A DNA stretch of 5,503 bases, taken from positions 1-5,503 of the forward strand of contig DAISJD010000172.1 of assembly GCA_036821645.1 (NCBI GenBank), in the 5' to 3' direction. A program made the translations under genes and the position numbers. This document shows positions 4,723 to 5,503 of this stretch, in pieces. The DNA is from DAISJD01 sp036821645. Its GTDB lineage: Bacteria > Pseudomonadota > Alphaproteobacteria > ATCC43930 > CGMCC-115725. Below the pieces are notes generated by a model, which saw only the letters and a list, made by a program, of their open reading frames with translations, was not told the origin of the DNA and ran no database searches. The number at the start of each line of letters is the position of its first letter. Position 1 is the first letter of the stretch.

Positions 4723-4796
4723 CCATCACACAGGGGGGAGAATCGCTGTCGATCATGGCAGGGGCAGGGTCGCAATGGGGCGTTTCAAGGGCAATG

Positions 4797-5450
4797 ATGG
4801 GGGCAAGGATGGGTGCGGTTGACGACGATCGGATCTTGGATCAACCAATTTTAGTGTTGGCCGGTGGGGCGTCGCGTCGCATGGGCGGCGGTGACAAGGG
4901 GCTTTATCGCCTTGGCGATCGTCCGATTCTATCGCATTTGTTGGAGAGGCTTGCCCCGCAGTCGCAGTGTATTGCGATCAATGCGGGGGGCGATCCGTCC
5001 CGATTTTCCGGGTTCGCACGGCCGCTTCTGTCCGACACGTTGCCGGGGGGGCGTGGGCCGTTGGCGGGGATCTTGACGGGGATCCGCTGGGTTGAGCGCA
5101 TGCTTGCGTCGCATGACTGCGTCATCACCGTGCCGACCGACACGCCGTTCCTCGCACCGGATCTGGTGGCCCGGTTCAGGATGGCCCATGCGGCGTCGGC
5201 GGATGAAATCCTCATCGCGATGAGTGGGGGCCGTCGCCATCCGACCGTCGGTTTATTTCCGACCTGCTATGGCGACGATCTCGAACAGGCGATGATCCAG
5301 GGGGGCTTAGCCCGAGTCCAGGATTGGGTTCAACGCCATCCACACCGGGTCATCCCGTTCGAGACGGGGGCCGTCGATCCGTTTTTCAATATCAATACCC
5401 CGGACGATCTCGCCTGGGCCAACTGCTATTTGGCGCAGGACATGGCTTGA
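4797..5450 (+). CDS. mobA: Molybdenum cofactor guanylyltransferase MobA
   Basis: MobA transfers GMP from GTP to molybdopterin-bound molybdenum, making the MGD form of the cofactor used by DMSO-reductase-family enzymes; it acts in the cytoplasm. With ATG 4797 the product is 217 aa, normal for the family. The nucleotide-binding signature LAGG (residues 21-24) with RMGGGDKGL (28-36, including the conserved Lys34) is complete. D80 precedes PGGRGPLAG (83-91). PTDTPFL (113-119) provides the metal-binding Asp motif, GGRRHPTVGL (144-153) is the substrate-side motif, and FFNINTPDDL (196-205) is the characteristic C-terminal motif. The start is chosen because AAGGG (4787-4791) lies five bases upstream; ATG 4809 is also plausible. 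The frame stays open back to 4635, but that part is His/Asp-rich, has no family match and no good ribosome-binding site. No partner Moco gene is visible; mobB or another could follow past the right edge. Confidence 0.96.
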   Translation: MGARMGAVDDDRILDQPILVLAGGASRRMGGGDKGLYRLGDRPILSHLLERLAPQSQCIAINAGGDPSRFSGFARPLLSDTLPGGRGPLAGILTGIRWVERMLASHDCVITVPTDTPFLAPDLVARFRMAHAASADEILIAMSGGRRHPTVGLFPTCYGDDLEQAMIQGGLARVQDWVQRHPHRVIPFETGAVDPFFNINTPDDLAWANCYLAQDMA

Positions 5451-5503
5451 CGCTGCCGGGGGGGAGGGAGATAACCAGCCACGCCATCACCCACCCCACC
5501 CCA

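Noticed and set aside
4635..4796. N-terminal extension of MobA to a TTG/ATG near 4635-4638
   Set aside because: The added residues are His/Asp-rich and unlike the family, no ribosome-binding site precedes them, and the stretch overlaps the inverted repeat and small-RNA promoter. ATG 4797 or 4809 gives a normal MobA length.

Overview
The window looks like a chromosomal piece of a motile alphaproteobacterium, probably Rhodospirillales-like. The two short (315 aa) flagellins have N- and C-termini of the alphaproteobacterial type, and the left-edge gene resembles a zinc-ribbon plus membrane-anchor protein I associate with that group. The genus cannot be fixed from the sequence. Coding regions are moderately GC-rich, while one intergenic stretch is extremely AT-rich.

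Layout, left to right. (1) The start of a minus-strand gene (1-334, running off the left edge) encodes a Cys-rich putative zinc ribbon followed by one membrane helix. (2) A roughly 590-base gene-free region follows, very AT-rich in its centre (601-840 is about 14% G+C by hand count). (3) A plus-strand gene (986-1528) of unrecognised, His-rich product lies behind a nearly perfect Fur box that exactly covers the spacer of a good sigma-70-type promoter, so iron-responsive repression is likely. (4) A bidirectional terminator (1596-1622) separates it from two tandem minus-strand flagellin genes (1674-2621 and 3219-4166). Each flagellin gene has its own promoter, conserved leader and terminator. (5) Region 4388-4796 holds a candidate minus-strand small RNA (promoter 4675-4704, terminator 4499-4554) and the upstream region of mobA. 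(6) mobA (about 4797-5450, plus strand) encodes molybdenum cofactor guanylyltransferase. The last 53 bases show no gene.

The flagellin pair is the core of the window. The proteins differ at 22 of 315 positions, 18 of them in residues 19-102. Residues 159-241 are encoded by 249 bp identical in both copies, although neighbouring coding DNA has diverged at many sites (34 mismatches in the adjacent 225 bp). That suggests recent gene conversion. Both genes also carry GGCAAA/TTTGCC-type palindromes about 49 and 71 bp upstream of the predicted transcription start, just above a matching TTG...TAG-type promoter, which suggests a shared activator.

The strongest candidates for something undescribed are the palindrome array controlling the flagellins, the candidate sRNA between the flagellin and mobA genes (it carries a CU-rich stretch that could pair with Shine-Dalgarno sequences), and the Fur-controlled orphan gene. 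All are inferences from sequence pattern alone.
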